A stretch of DNA of 64,000 nucleotides, from assembly GCA_027306605.1 (NCBI GenBank), contig DAHUZK010000064.1:30699-94698 (forward strand). The letters run 5' to 3'. Source of the stretch: Acidimicrobiaceae bacterium. GTDB lineage: Bacteria; Actinomycetota; Acidimicrobiia; Acidimicrobiales; RAAP-2. Of the stretch, positions 16,555 to 26,369 are shown piece by piece; position 1 is the stretch's first letter; every line of letters starts with the position of its first letter. The translations under genes and the position numbers were made by a program. Below the pieces are notes generated by a model, which saw only the letters and a list, made by a program, of their open reading frames with translations, did not search any database and had not been told where the DNA came from.

Positions 16555-17516
16555 TGGCAATCTCACACAACATCAAGCCGGACCGCGGACTGACCTACCG
16601 GATGCTCATGACGGGGTTCTTCCTCGTCGTGCTCTACGGCGCGGTCATCGGGGTCCTGATCGCGGTCGGGTTGTCCTTCGCCTTCGTCCTCGTCATCGCC
16701 GCCGCACTGCTCTTCGGCCAGTACTGGTTCAGCGACAAGATCGCCATGTACGCCATGCACGCCCACGAGGTGACCCCCGAACAGGCGCCACAGCTGCACG
16801 GCGTCGTCGACCGGCTCTGCGCCCTGGCCGACATGCCCAAACCGCGGGTCGCCATCGCCGAGACCGACATCCCCAACGCCTTCGCCACGGGGCGCAGCCC
16901 CAAGGCGGCCGTGGTGTGCTGCACGACCGGGCTGCTGCGCCGGCTCGAAGAGCCCGAGGTCGAAGCAGTGCTCTCGCACGAGCTGTCGCACGTCGCCCAC
17001 CGCGACGTGGCGGTGATGACCATCGCCAGCGGACTGGGCATGATCGCCGGGCTGCTGACGCGGGTGATGTTCTACTCGGAGCTGTTCGGCGGCGGCGGAG
17101 GCGGCAACAACAATTCCCAGAGCCAGGCGGCCCTCGTCGAGATGGTCGTCATGCTCGTGTCCGTCGTCGTCTACTTCATCAGCTTCCTCTTGACCATGGC
17201 GCTGTCCCGCTACCGCGAGCTGGCGGCCGACCGGTCGGGGGCGATCCTCATCGGCCGCCCCTCCCTGCTGGCCTCGGCCCTGGTCAAGATCACCGGTGAG
17301 ATGGGCCGGATCCCGACGAAGGACCTGCGGGCAGCCGAGCCGTTCAACGCCTTCTTCTTCACGCCGGCCGTGGCCAACGGTGCCACCCAGGGCGCCGGCG
17401 GCGGGTTCAGCTTCGGGCAGCTGTTCCGCACCCACCCCACGCTCGAGAAGCGGCTGGCCCAACTCGACGCGCTGGAGCGGCAGCTCGGGCAGGCCGGCCC
17501 GACCGGAACCGACTGA
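16554..17516 (+). CDS. htpX: HtpX-like zinc metalloprotease (M48)
   Basis: A 320-residue integral membrane protease. Two N-terminal helices are followed by the zinc site SHELSHVAHRDVAVM, then a second hydrophobic pair and the third-ligand region SRYRELAADRSGA. HtpX degrades misfolded membrane proteins. ATG at 16554 overlaps the pspA stop by one base, with GGAGGAGAG upstream. Glycine/asparagine-rich GGGGGGNNNSQSQ lies in the loop before the third helix. Confidence 0.93.
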   Translation: MAISHNIKPDRGLTYRMLMTGFFLVVLYGAVIGVLIAVGLSFAFVLVIAAALLFGQYWFSDKIAMYAMHAHEVTPEQAPQLHGVVDRLCALADMPKPRVAIAETDIPNAFATGRSPKAAVVCCTTGLLRRLEEPEVEAVLSHELSHVAHRDVAVMTIASGLGMIAGLLTRVMFYSELFGGGGGGNNNSQSQAALVEMVVMLVSVVVYFISFLLTMALSRYRELAADRSGAILIGRPSLLASALVKITGEMGRIPTKDLRAAEPFNAFFFTPAVANGATQGAGGGFSFGQLFRTHPTLEKRLAQLDALERQLGQAGPTGTD

Positions 17517-17535
17517 GCCGCATCGATCCGCCGGA

Positions 17536-17549
17536 TACCCTCGGCACCT
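17536..17549 (+). promoter_or_regulatory. -10 element of pspAB (leaderless)
   Basis: TACCCT at 17536-17541 is 8 nt before GTG at 17550, so pspAB may have its own promoter in addition to read-through from htpX. Confidence 0.45.
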
Positions 17550-18122
17550 GTGGGCCTCCTCGACACGATCCTCGGCCGCTCCAAGCCGGTCCGCGCCAAC
17601 CTCGACGCGCTGTTCTCGCTCCCCACCGCCGCGCTGACCCTGCAGAGCGCCGGCGGCCTCGTCAGCTCCGGCCACGCCGGTGTGTGCTGGAAGCCGCCGC
17701 CCGGTCAGGGCTCGGCCGACGCCCAGAAGGAGATCGGCGAGCTCGTCGGCGACGGCTTCAGCCAGACCCACGACTCCTTCGACTACGGGTGGCTGTTGCT
17801 CGACGACCCCGATCTCGAGGAGCTGGTGACCAAGATCCACATGGCCAACTCCACGTTGCAGGACAACGGCTGGGGGCCCCAGCTGCTCGCCTCGGTCTTC
17901 GGATTCGTACCGGGCCCCGACGCCGGCGGCGACGCCCGGGCATTCCGCCTCGTCTACCTCTACAAGCGCGGCACCTTCTACCCCTTCGCCCCGGTCGACC
18001 CGAAGCAGGAACGCCGCGACACGGAGCTGGAGCTGCGGATCCGCACCATGGTCGGGTCGGACCTGCCGATCGAGGCCGACCTCTCTCGGTGGTTCCCCAT
18101 GTGGGACATGCCCGTCTCGTGA
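17550..18122 (+). CDS. pspAB: PspA-associated protein PspAB
   Basis: A 190-residue cytoplasmic protein beginning MGLLDTILGRSKPVRANLDALFSL, with FDYGWLLLDDPDLEELVTKIH and WFPMWDMPVS. I recognise it as the PspAB family found beside pspA and M48 proteases in actinobacteria. Molecular role unknown; presumed partner or regulator of PspA/HtpX. It lies 33 nt after htpX. Confidence 0.82.
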   Translation: MGLLDTILGRSKPVRANLDALFSLPTAALTLQSAGGLVSSGHAGVCWKPPPGQGSADAQKEIGELVGDGFSQTHDSFDYGWLLLDDPDLEELVTKIHMANSTLQDNGWGPQLLASVFGFVPGPDAGGDARAFRLVYLYKRGTFYPFAPVDPKQERRDTELELRIRTMVGSDLPIEADLSRWFPMWDMPVS

Positions 18123-18135
18123 CGGGAGCACGCCG

Positions 18136-18885
18136 GTGACGGATGCGCTCGACCGGCTGATCGCGCTCGACGGTGCCGTCAACTTCCGCGACCTCGGCGG
18201 TTATGCGGCGGCCGGCGGGATGCGCACGCGCTGGCGACGGCTCTTCCGCGCCGACGGCCTCGGCGAGCTCACCGGCGACGACCTGGGGGTGCTGCGCTCG
18301 CTGGGCATCCGCACGGTCATCGACCTGCGCTCGGAGTCCGAGCTCGAGCGGGGCCGCTTCGACGTCGATGCCCACCCGGTGGCCTTCCACCACTTCCCCT
18401 TCATCGAGGAGCTGCCCGACGCCCAGGAGTTCGACCGGCGCCCCGGGCTCCTCGGTTCCCAGTACCAGGAGATCGTCACCGACGCCGGCGCGCAGATCAG
18501 GGCCACCCTCGGCGTCCTCGCCGCGCCCGACGCCCTCCCCGCCGTCTTCCACTGCACCGCCGGCAAGGACCGCACCGGGGTGCTCTCGGCCATCGTGCTC
18601 TCCCTCCTCGGCGTGGACGAGGAGATGGTCGTGGCCGACTACGCGCTGAGCGGCGAGGCGATGCTCCGGTTGCGGGCCAAGCTGATCGTGAAGTACCCCG
18701 AGGGCCGGGAGACGATCGAGAACATCGACGAGGTCTTCTCGGCCGAGCCGGCTCAGATGGAGGCGTTGCTCGACCACGTCCGCCGGCGCTACGGCTCGGT
18801 CCAGGCGTATGTGAGCGGTCTGGGCGTCGGGCCCGAGGTCGTCGAGTCGCTGCGAACCTCGCTGCTGGAACCGCTCAGCGGGTAG
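18136..18885 (+). CDS. Tyrosine/dual-specificity protein phosphatase
   Basis: A 249-residue phosphatase of the bacterial LipA/PtpB-like (Y_phosphatase3) type. It has NFRDLGGY near the N-terminus and the signature HCTAGKDRTGVLSA containing the catalytic CX5R loop. Such proteins dephosphorylate phosphotyrosine/serine proteins or phosphoinositides. GTG at 18136 has GGGAG 7 nt upstream and follows pspAB by 13 nt, so it may be cotranscribed with the psp genes. Confidence 0.9.
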   Translation: MTDALDRLIALDGAVNFRDLGGYAAAGGMRTRWRRLFRADGLGELTGDDLGVLRSLGIRTVIDLRSESELERGRFDVDAHPVAFHHFPFIEELPDAQEFDRRPGLLGSQYQEIVTDAGAQIRATLGVLAAPDALPAVFHCTAGKDRTGVLSAIVLSLLGVDEEMVVADYALSGEAMLRLRAKLIVKYPEGRETIENIDEVFSAEPAQMEALLDHVRRRYGSVQAYVSGLGVGPEVVESLRTSLLEPLSG

Positions 18886-18906
18886 CTGCGCCCGGCTCGG
18901 ATCGCC

Positions 18907-18930
18907 GAGGTCAGACGGACGGCTGACCTC
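18907..18930. terminator. Hairpin between convergent genes
   Basis: GAGGTCAG and CTGACCTC form a perfect 8-bp stem with an 8-nt loop, between the phosphatase stop and the end of the pterin dehydratase gene. No T tract. Confidence 0.55.
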
Positions 18931-18935
18931 TGACC

Positions 18936-19261
18936 TCAGGCTTCGCCGTCGGTGCCGTCCTCCTCGTCCTTGACGTCGGGGCGCAACCGGTCGATCACAC
19001 CGGCCAGCGCCAGGTCGAGCAGGGTGATCCCTCCCGAGTCGTGCGTCGTGAGCGCGAGGTGCACGCTGTTCCAGCGGATGTCGATGTCAGGGTGGTGGTT
19101 GGCCGCCTCGGCGGCTGCACCGACGACGTTGACGAACCGGAGCGCGGCCGCGAAGTCGTGCAGCTTGACGGTCGTCACGAGGACGTCACCGTCCCGACGC
19201 CACTGGAGGTTCTGCTCGTCCAGCGCTGCGTCGACCTCCGACTCCGACAACACCGGCTCGC

Positions 19262-19265
<4 letters not shown>
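18936..19265 (-). CDS. phhB: 4a-hydroxytetrahydrobiopterin (pterin carbinolamine) dehydratase
   Basis: A 109-residue pterin-4a-carbinolamine dehydratase-like protein. The active-site core [20 protein letters not shown] is intact. In bacteria without phenylalanine hydroxylase such proteins may serve pterin or molybdopterin metabolism or be moonlighting. GTG at 19265 overlaps the fumC stop as GTGA, so it is translationally coupled behind fumarase. Confidence 0.9.
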
Positions 19266-20662
<1,397 letters not shown>

Positions 20663-20674
20663 GACGTCAGCTTA
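20663..20674 (-). promoter_or_regulatory. -10 element of fumC (leaderless)
   Basis: TAAGCT (minus strand, 20669-20674) is 6 nt before GTG at 20662. Confidence 0.5.
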
Positions 20675-20724
20675 GGACGGGTGGCGAGGGGCTCCCTTCG
20701 GATGCGGCCCTGCTTCGTGGACGC

Positions 20725-22437
20725 TCATCGGAAGGCGAGCTCGACCCTGGTCCCATGTCGGGGGGACGAGTCCACCCTGAAGTCGGCGCCGACGGCCGCG
20801 GCGCGCTCTTCCATGCTGAGCAGGCCCAAGCCCTCCCAGCGTGACCGCGTCTCGACGTCGAAGCCGCACCCGTCGTCCTCGATGACGAGCCGCAGCCCGT
20901 CGCCGCGCTCGAGACGGACCCGCACCATGTTCGTGCCACTGTGGATCGCCACGTTCGTGAGCGCTTCTCGCACGATACGGAGCACGTTCTCCGTGACCTC
21001 ACCGGGCATGTCGACATCCTCGGCCAGATCGAGTTCGACCGCGATGCCCAGGCGCGGGCCGAGGTCTTGCGCGATCCGGGCGATCGCACGATCGAGCGAC
21101 TGCGTCTCGGGAACCGACAACACGGTCATGGCCCGGCGTGCCTCGTCGAGAGCCCGGTCGGCGGCACCGGATATCTCGTCCACGTCGACGGTCGGCGGAC
21201 CATCGCTCGTCCAGCCCCGGGTCTTGCTGGCGATGAAGGCGAGCTCGTGCGCCAGACCGTCGTGCAGCTCGCGGGCGATGCGCCGGCGCTCCTCGGTGGT
21301 CGCCTGCTGCTCGAGCTTCTCGTGCGCAGCCCAGTTGGCAAGAGCGAGTTCGAGGAGGTGCCCGAGGGCGACGGCGCGTTCGATGCACTCGTGGGGCACC
21401 GGGCCGGCCACGCTGGCCAGCACCAGCACGCCGTGAGGGGTGCCGTCCGGGCAGACCGGCACCCAGGCCCCATGGGTCACGCCGGTCGACTCGAGGACCT
21501 CCCGCACGGCCGGCCCGGCCAGGTCGGGCTCGAGCGGGCCTTCCACGGGCTGCTTCATCCGTATGGCGTCTCGGATCCAGGGATGCTCTTCGAGCCGCCA
21601 GCTGTCCTTCACCCGCTTCCCGGTTCGGCGGAGCTCGGCGTCCATCACGAGCATCTCGCCATCGACGCGGAGATAAGTCGCCCGCAGGTGCTCATCCCCG
21701 CCCGGCAGCGCCATGCGGGCCACCAGGTCGGTGCCCAGCGCCGTGATGGCCGGCGGGTCCGACAGGAGCGTGAGCTGGCGTGCCGCGGCGTTGACGTCTC
21801 GCTCCTGGCGCAGCAACTGGGCCGTGCGGGCGTTGGAGAACTCGAGTTGCCTCCGCAGCGCGTGGATCCCGATCGAGAGCATGGCCGCGATGCCGGCGGT
21901 GAGGAGCAGGCGACGGGACGTGAGTGTGCCCGGGTCGGCCTCGGAGCAGAGCGAGACGACGAGGATCGATGCGAGCACGAACCCGACGACGAGGCCCGTC
22001 TCGCGTGGACTGCCGTAGAGCGCGATTCCCACCACGGGCACCAGGAGCAGCAAACCCAAGCCGCTGCTCGCGCCACCGGTTGCCAACATCAGGAAGCTCA
22101 CCGACACGACGTAGATGCCGGCACGCAACAACCAGCCGTGCGGCGTGTCGCCCTTGGTCCAGAGCAAGAGGCCCCCCACCCCGAGGAGGAGGATCGTGCT
22201 GACCATGAACGCCGCCATGTTGGTCGGGCCCGGGGGCCACAACGCACTCAACTGTCCGATCAACACGACCAGCGTGAAGGGAGCGCGGCGGAGGACGATC
22301 TCCCGGCGGGTCGGGCCCGGTTCGGCGGGCATCCCCGCCTTGTCCGCCCCGGTCATCCCGATGACCCCGGTGATCCCGGTGGTCCCGCTCAGCCCCGTGA
22401 TGGCGGAGGTCACGGTGAGAGGCTCGGACTCGGGCAC
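20725..22437 (-). CDS. Membrane sensor histidine kinase (NarL/HisKA_3 type), orphan
   Basis: A 570-residue kinase. After a Thr/Gly-rich start come about six hydrophobic helices (residues 50-200), a GAF-like region (about 225-370), and a HisKA_3 core RRIARELHDGLAHELAF with the phospho-accepting histidine at 392. The ATPase has REALTNVAIHS, IEDDGCGF and GLGLLSMEERAAAVGA. Such kinases phosphorylate LuxR-type response regulators, but no regulator gene is adjacent, so its partner lies elsewhere. GTG at 22437 is the assigned start; the true start could be slightly downstream. Confidence 0.88.
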   Translation of the reverse strand: MPESEPLTVTSAITGLSGTTGITGVIGMTGADKAGMPAEPGPTRREIVLRRAPFTLVVLIGQLSALWPPGPTNMAAFMVSTILLLGVGGLLLWTKGDTPHGWLLRAGIYVVSVSFLMLATGGASSGLGLLLLVPVVGIALYGSPRETGLVVGFVLASILVVSLCSEADPGTLTSRRLLLTAGIAAMLSIGIHALRRQLEFSNARTAQLLRQERDVNAAARQLTLLSDPPAITALGTDLVARMALPGGDEHLRATYLRVDGEMLVMDAELRRTGKRVKDSWRLEEHPWIRDAIRMKQPVEGPLEPDLAGPAVREVLESTGVTHGAWVPVCPDGTPHGVLVLASVAGPVPHECIERAVALGHLLELALANWAAHEKLEQQATTEERRRIARELHDGLAHELAFIASKTRGWTSDGPPTVDVDEISGAADRALDEARRAMTVLSVPETQSLDRAIARIAQDLGPRLGIAVELDLAEDVDMPGEVTENVLRIVREALTNVAIHSGTNMVRVRLERGDGLRLVIEDDGCGFDVETRSRWEGLGLLSMEERAAAVGADFRVDSSPRHGTRVELAFR

Positions 22438-22545
22438 ATCTGGGTATCGGCTCGAGCGCCGGAGGGCCTGAGCACTCCCGGGATCGTGCCTGGCACCGGG
22501 GGTGCGGCGCCCCGATGCGTCAGGGCATCTGCGGGTGGGTAGGAC

Positions 22546-24681
22546 TCAGGGATTCGCGGGATGGTCGTCGGGGCAGGCTCCGGGTGGGTTGTTGAAATCG
22601 GGATTGGTCACCCATGAACCCTGTGGCCAATCCCCCTTGGCCGGACCCAGGTGGAACACCGCCGTCATGTCCGCCAGCAGGGCGTTGGCGTAGCGGGCGC
22701 TGCCATCGGGACACAAGTGCACGTTGTCGAGCTTCCTCACACGGATCCACTGAGCGGTCGGCGCGTGTGGGTCTCCCTGGGGAGGCAGCCACGGTGAGAA
22801 CTTGCCGTTCAGCGTCAGTGAGCTGGCGAGCGGGAAGTACATGACTCGGCCCGGGAACCGGGTCGTCATGTTGGCGGCGATGTTGTTCCAGGCGATGACA
22901 CCGTCCGAGCGCTCCTTGTTGTAGCTCGCTTGCGCCGCGGGATTCGAGGACGGGAGGACCCCCGATTGGGGGAATTCTGTGAAGATCACCCCTTCGACGC
23001 CATTGCCCGGTGCCAGCATGGTCGCCACGGCGCTCTGCAGCAACCGGGAGTACGCCACCGGCTCATGCAGCGCGTTGGGCGTGGTCGGTCCGTATTCGTC
23101 CCAGCTCCACGACGCCACGATGAGCTGCGCGTGGGTCTGCGCGATCAGCGTCGGGATGGCTGTCCGCCAGTTGGTCGCGGTGCCCAACCCGAACCCGGGG
23201 ATGGCGGCCGAGCTCACCACCACGTCCCCGGTCGCCTCGAGCGCGGCGGTGATGCCGTACGAGGCGTCCTGCATGACCGAGTCGCCGATGAGCAGCACGT
23301 GCAAGGGGTCCGAAGGCGAAGGCTGGGCCGTGAGCCGAATCGGGAGCTGGTGCTCGTAGCCTCCCGAACCCGGTACCGGCTGGCCCTTCGGGGACACCGG
23401 AGCGAGCTGTGAGGTCCGGACCACGGGAGAGGGGTCGGCGATCGCCGGAATCGTGGCGACCACGATCACGACCGCGCTCAGGATCCCTGCCAGCGGGGCC
23501 CCCCACCAGCGCACCAGGCCCCGAGGGCGAGCCAGGCGGATCGGTCGCTCCACCAGGTAATAGCTGGCTGTCGACAGGACGAGCGTCACACCGACGCGCA
23601 CGACGTCGAGAGGCAACGTGGGCAGTCCCGTCCTGGCTCCGGTCACGTACACGATGACGGGCCAGTGCCACAGGTAGATGCCGTACGAGATGGTGCCGAC
23701 GAAATGCAGGGGCGGCCAGGCCAGCGCCCGGGAGAAGCGGCCCGGTTCGACGAGCCGGGCATCCGACACGACCAGCGCCGCCAACGCGGCGCAGATCAGG
23801 AAACCGCCCTCGAACATGAAGGAGGTGGGCAGACCGCCCGGCGTCCCGGCGGTGACCCAGAACACCGCCAGCACGGCGGCGGCGGTCGGACCGATGACGT
23901 GCAGGATCCGGCGGGACGGCTGAGCAGGTTGCGGGCGCGAGGCAGCGAGAAAGGCCAGGGTCGCCCCGGCCATGAGATCGAAGAGGCGGGTGTCGGTCCC
24001 GTAGTAGATGCGCGAAGGATCGGTGCCCGGTTGAAAGAGAGCGGCCATGAGAACGGACGAGAGCACGCCGAGGGAGACGGCCAGTACCGCCCCCGTCCTG
24101 CGCCATCCCCGTCCGGCCACACGGAAGAGCAGAAGCAGGACCAGCGGCCAGACGAGGTAGAACTGCTCCTCGATCGCCAACGACCAGGTGTGTTGGAGGG
24201 GCGACGGTGTCGAGAACTGTGCGAAGTACGACTGGTGCGCGAAAATGAGGTGCCAGTTGTTCGCGTACAGCAGCGTCCAGATGGCCTCACCGCGCAACCC
24301 CGAGAGATCGATGAGACCGTTCGCGCCGGGTCCACCGAAGAGCGCGTTCGCGATGATGTAGAGGCCGAGTGCGATGACCACGAGGAAGAGGGCGGGGAGC
24401 AAGCGCTTCGCTCGACGTGCCCAGAAGGCAGGCAAGCTGATGCGACCCGAACCCCTCCATTCCTCGAGGAGGAGTGTCGTGATCAGGAATCCCGACAACA
24501 CGAAGAAGAGGTCCACGCCGAGATAACCGCCCGACGCCCAGCCGAGCTGAAGGTGGTAGGCGAACACGCCGAGCACCGCCACGCCACGGAGGCCGTTGAG
24601 CGCAGGCAGATGCCGTCCGGTGACAGCCGTCGTGGGCGTGGCTGCGACGTGGCGTTCCGCGACCACAGTGGTGTCGGTCAT
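22546..24681 (-). CDS. OafA-like membrane acyltransferase fused to SGNH domain
   Basis: A 711-residue protein. The N-terminal acyltransferase-3 domain (about residues 20-400, ten or so helices) has NGLRGVAVLGVFAYHLQ and YLGVDLFFVLSGFLITTL. After a last helix near residue 410, an extracytoplasmic SGNH hydrolase-like domain follows, with block I LLIGDSVMQDASYG and the C-terminal DNVHLCPDGSARYANA supplying Asp/His. These fusions O-acylate cell-surface polysaccharide or glycolipid. ATG at 24681 overlaps the upstream gene's stop as ATGA and is preferred over an ATG 18 nt upstream. Confidence 0.92.
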   Translation of the reverse strand: MTDTTVVAERHVAATPTTAVTGRHLPALNGLRGVAVLGVFAYHLQLGWASGGYLGVDLFFVLSGFLITTLLLEEWRGSGRISLPAFWARRAKRLLPALFLVVIALGLYIIANALFGGPGANGLIDLSGLRGEAIWTLLYANNWHLIFAHQSYFAQFSTPSPLQHTWSLAIEEQFYLVWPLVLLLLFRVAGRGWRRTGAVLAVSLGVLSSVLMAALFQPGTDPSRIYYGTDTRLFDLMAGATLAFLAASRPQPAQPSRRILHVIGPTAAAVLAVFWVTAGTPGGLPTSFMFEGGFLICAALAALVVSDARLVEPGRFSRALAWPPLHFVGTISYGIYLWHWPVIVYVTGARTGLPTLPLDVVRVGVTLVLSTASYYLVERPIRLARPRGLVRWWGAPLAGILSAVVIVVATIPAIADPSPVVRTSQLAPVSPKGQPVPGSGGYEHQLPIRLTAQPSPSDPLHVLLIGDSVMQDASYGITAALEATGDVVVSSAAIPGFGLGTATNWRTAIPTLIAQTHAQLIVASWSWDEYGPTTPNALHEPVAYSRLLQSAVATMLAPGNGVEGVIFTEFPQSGVLPSSNPAAQASYNKERSDGVIAWNNIAANMTTRFPGRVMYFPLASSLTLNGKFSPWLPPQGDPHAPTAQWIRVRKLDNVHLCPDGSARYANALLADMTAVFHLGPAKGDWPQGSWVTNPDFNNPPGACPDDHPANP

Positions 24682-25214
24682 GGGCGCTCCATGACGCACA
24701 CCGCGGGACGGGCCGTGGGGCGCAGAACCAGATCGATCAGACCGTCCAAGGCGCCAGGCAGTGTTTCGCCACCGGTGAGGTCGATGACCACAATCGGTCC
24801 CGTCTCGCCCTGGCTCAGCGGCCTGGCACGGTTGCGCCCCGCACGGACCGGGAAGTGCGGGCCCTCGCTGACGACCTCACCGACCTCCCAGAGCGCCCGA
24901 CACAGAGTGATCGCCTCGGCCAGGGTGTCGGCGAACGGCGGCGTGAAGCACACGGCACTGCGGCCACCGCACACGAGATCCAGGCTCGTCACCTCCCGGG
25001 CCAACATCGCCGGGTGCCGGCTCCGGGCCGAGAACGTCATCCGTGCGCCCAGCCGCACGTCGGGCACGGCCGCGGCCAGGCCAGCCGCCAGGACGAGCGG
25101 GTCACCCAGGGAGCTCTCGGTGATGAAAACGGCCGCTGCACCCTCGGTGACGGCCTCTTTCGCCTGTTCTCGCAGGGTGGCCGCATCGCCTGCTGCGAGC
25201 AGGTGCACCTCCAC
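24678..25214 (-). CDS. Short LLM (luciferase-like) domain protein
   Basis: A 178-residue protein that resembles part of a luciferase-like monooxygenase barrel: VEVHLLAAGDAATLREQAKE, GAAAVFITESSLGDPLVLAAGLA, LGARMTFSARSRHPAMLAREVTSLD and CGGRSAVCF. A full LLM enzyme is about 300 residues, so roughly half is missing and independent catalysis is doubtful. GTG at 25214 is chosen because TAGTCT lies 8 nt upstream; an upstream GTG at 25256 adds 14 residues. It is coupled by ATGA to the acyltransferase gene, so it may act with surface acylation (inference only). Confidence 0.72.
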   Translation of the reverse strand: MEVHLLAAGDAATLREQAKEAVTEGAAAVFITESSLGDPLVLAAGLAAAVPDVRLGARMTFSARSRHPAMLAREVTSLDLVCGGRSAVCFTPPFADTLAEAITLCRALWEVGEVVSEGPHFPVRAGRNRARPLSQGETGPIVVIDLTGGETLPGALDGLIDLVLRPTARPAVCVMERP

Positions 25215-25228
25215 GGCGACGCAGACTA
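25215..25228 (-). promoter_or_regulatory. -10 element of the LLM-like/acyltransferase operon (leaderless)
   Basis: TAGTCT (minus strand, 25223-25228) is 8 nt before GTG at 25214. Confidence 0.45.
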
Positions 25229-25262
25229 GGACGAATGAGCGGGGTTCCCGTGTCACCGGCCC

Positions 25263-25290
25263 GGTCAGGTCCTGGTCAGGTCCTGGTCAG
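25263..25290. repeat. 11-bp tandem repeat at the dprA stop
   Basis: GGTCAGGTCCT occurs 2.5 times in tandem; the innermost copy supplies the TGA stop of dprA. Confidence 0.7.
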
Positions 25291-26369
25291 GCCAACTCCC
25301 ACCATCCACCGGCATCTCGAGCAAGTCCGCTCCGAGCGAGTCGTTCGAGTGCGCCGCAGAGAGCCGGAAGGGAAAGGCTCGTCGCCCGGAGGAGGTCGTC
25401 CAGAGGAGCCGGGTCAGAAGAGAGCACGGCGAAGACGAGACGCTCCTCCTCAGATGCCGGTTCGGCTCGTTGTCGTGTCGCCACGGTCGCGCCTTCGGGG
25501 TTCTCGGACACGGCGAACGGCGCCGGCTCCACCCCTGCCAGCGAGAGCGACACCAGCACGTCCGTGGCGGAGCACACCGGGAAGGCCCCTTCGGCCAGCA
25601 GCGCGTTGGTGCCCTCGGACGTCGCGCTGCGAATCGACCCTGGTACGGCGCCAACGGGGGCGCCTCGTTCCAGTGCCGCCGCCACGGTGTGGCGGGATCC
25701 ACCTTGGTGCCGGCTCTCGACGACCACGACCACGTCGCTCAGGGCAGCCAGGAGCCGGTTGCGGGCCGGAAATCTCCATCGCTCCGTCCTCGCCCCGACC
25801 GGGGACTCCGACACGATGACGCCTTCTCCGGCGACCCGCTCCCAAAGGCGCGCATGCCGGCGGGGATACGGCTCGCCGAGACCTCCTGCCACCACGCCGA
25901 CGGGAGGCGACCCCGCGCCACAGGCTCCTTCGTGCGCAGCAGCGTCGATGCCGAGGGCGAGTCCCGAGACGATGCACACGCCGGCAGCCGACAGATCTGC
26001 TCCCAATTGGGCCGCGACGCCGATCCCGTAGCGGGTGGGGGCGCGCGTGCCCACGACGGCGACCGTGGCCGGCCACTCCAGAGCACCAGGATCGCCGAGG
26101 CAGAAGAGGACTGCCGGTCCCTCCGGATCCTCCCGGAGCCGTCGGGGATACCGGGAATCGCTCTGGAGGAGGACCGTGATCCCACGACGGACGTGATCGT
26201 CCCAGATCTTCGCCACTTCTTCGGCGGTCTGACCGGATTCGTCCGACGCCCGGGCCCAGGTGGCCGACGGCGCGCCGTCGGCGAGAAGTCTGCGCAGTGT
26301 TGCGGGCCCCACCGCGGGGGACAAGGACAGGGCAACGGCATACGCGGCTTCCGGAAGTGCAGCGCTCAT
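25287..26369 (-). CDS. dprA: DNA-processing protein DprA
   Basis: A 360-residue DprA/Smf protein that loads RecA on single-stranded DNA during transformation or recombination. The Rossmann-like core has VAVVGTRAPTRYG, SGLALGIDAAAHEGA, GVVAGGLGEPYPRRH and SRHQGGSRHTVAAALERG. An N-terminal HhH-like segment precedes it and a winged-helix C-terminus follows. ATG at 26369 overlaps comM by ATGA, the usual actinobacterial pairing. Confidence 0.95.
   Translation of the reverse strand: MSAALPEAAYAVALSLSPAVGPATLRRLLADGAPSATWARASDESGQTAEEVAKIWDDHVRRGITVLLQSDSRYPRRLREDPEGPAVLFCLGDPGALEWPATVAVVGTRAPTRYGIGVAAQLGADLSAAGVCIVSGLALGIDAAAHEGACGAGSPPVGVVAGGLGEPYPRRHARLWERVAGEGVIVSESPVGARTERWRFPARNRLLAALSDVVVVVESRHQGGSRHTVAAALERGAPVGAVPGSIRSATSEGTNALLAEGAFPVCSATDVLVSLSLAGVEPAPFAVSENPEGATVATRQRAEPASEEERLVFAVLSSDPAPLDDLLRATSLSLPALCGALERLARSGLARDAGGWWELA

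Noticed and set aside
23665..26031. A 788-codon plus-strand open frame opposite the acyltransferase and dprA.
   Set aside because: Low-complexity translation with no recognisable domain; the minus-strand genes have clear family motifs.
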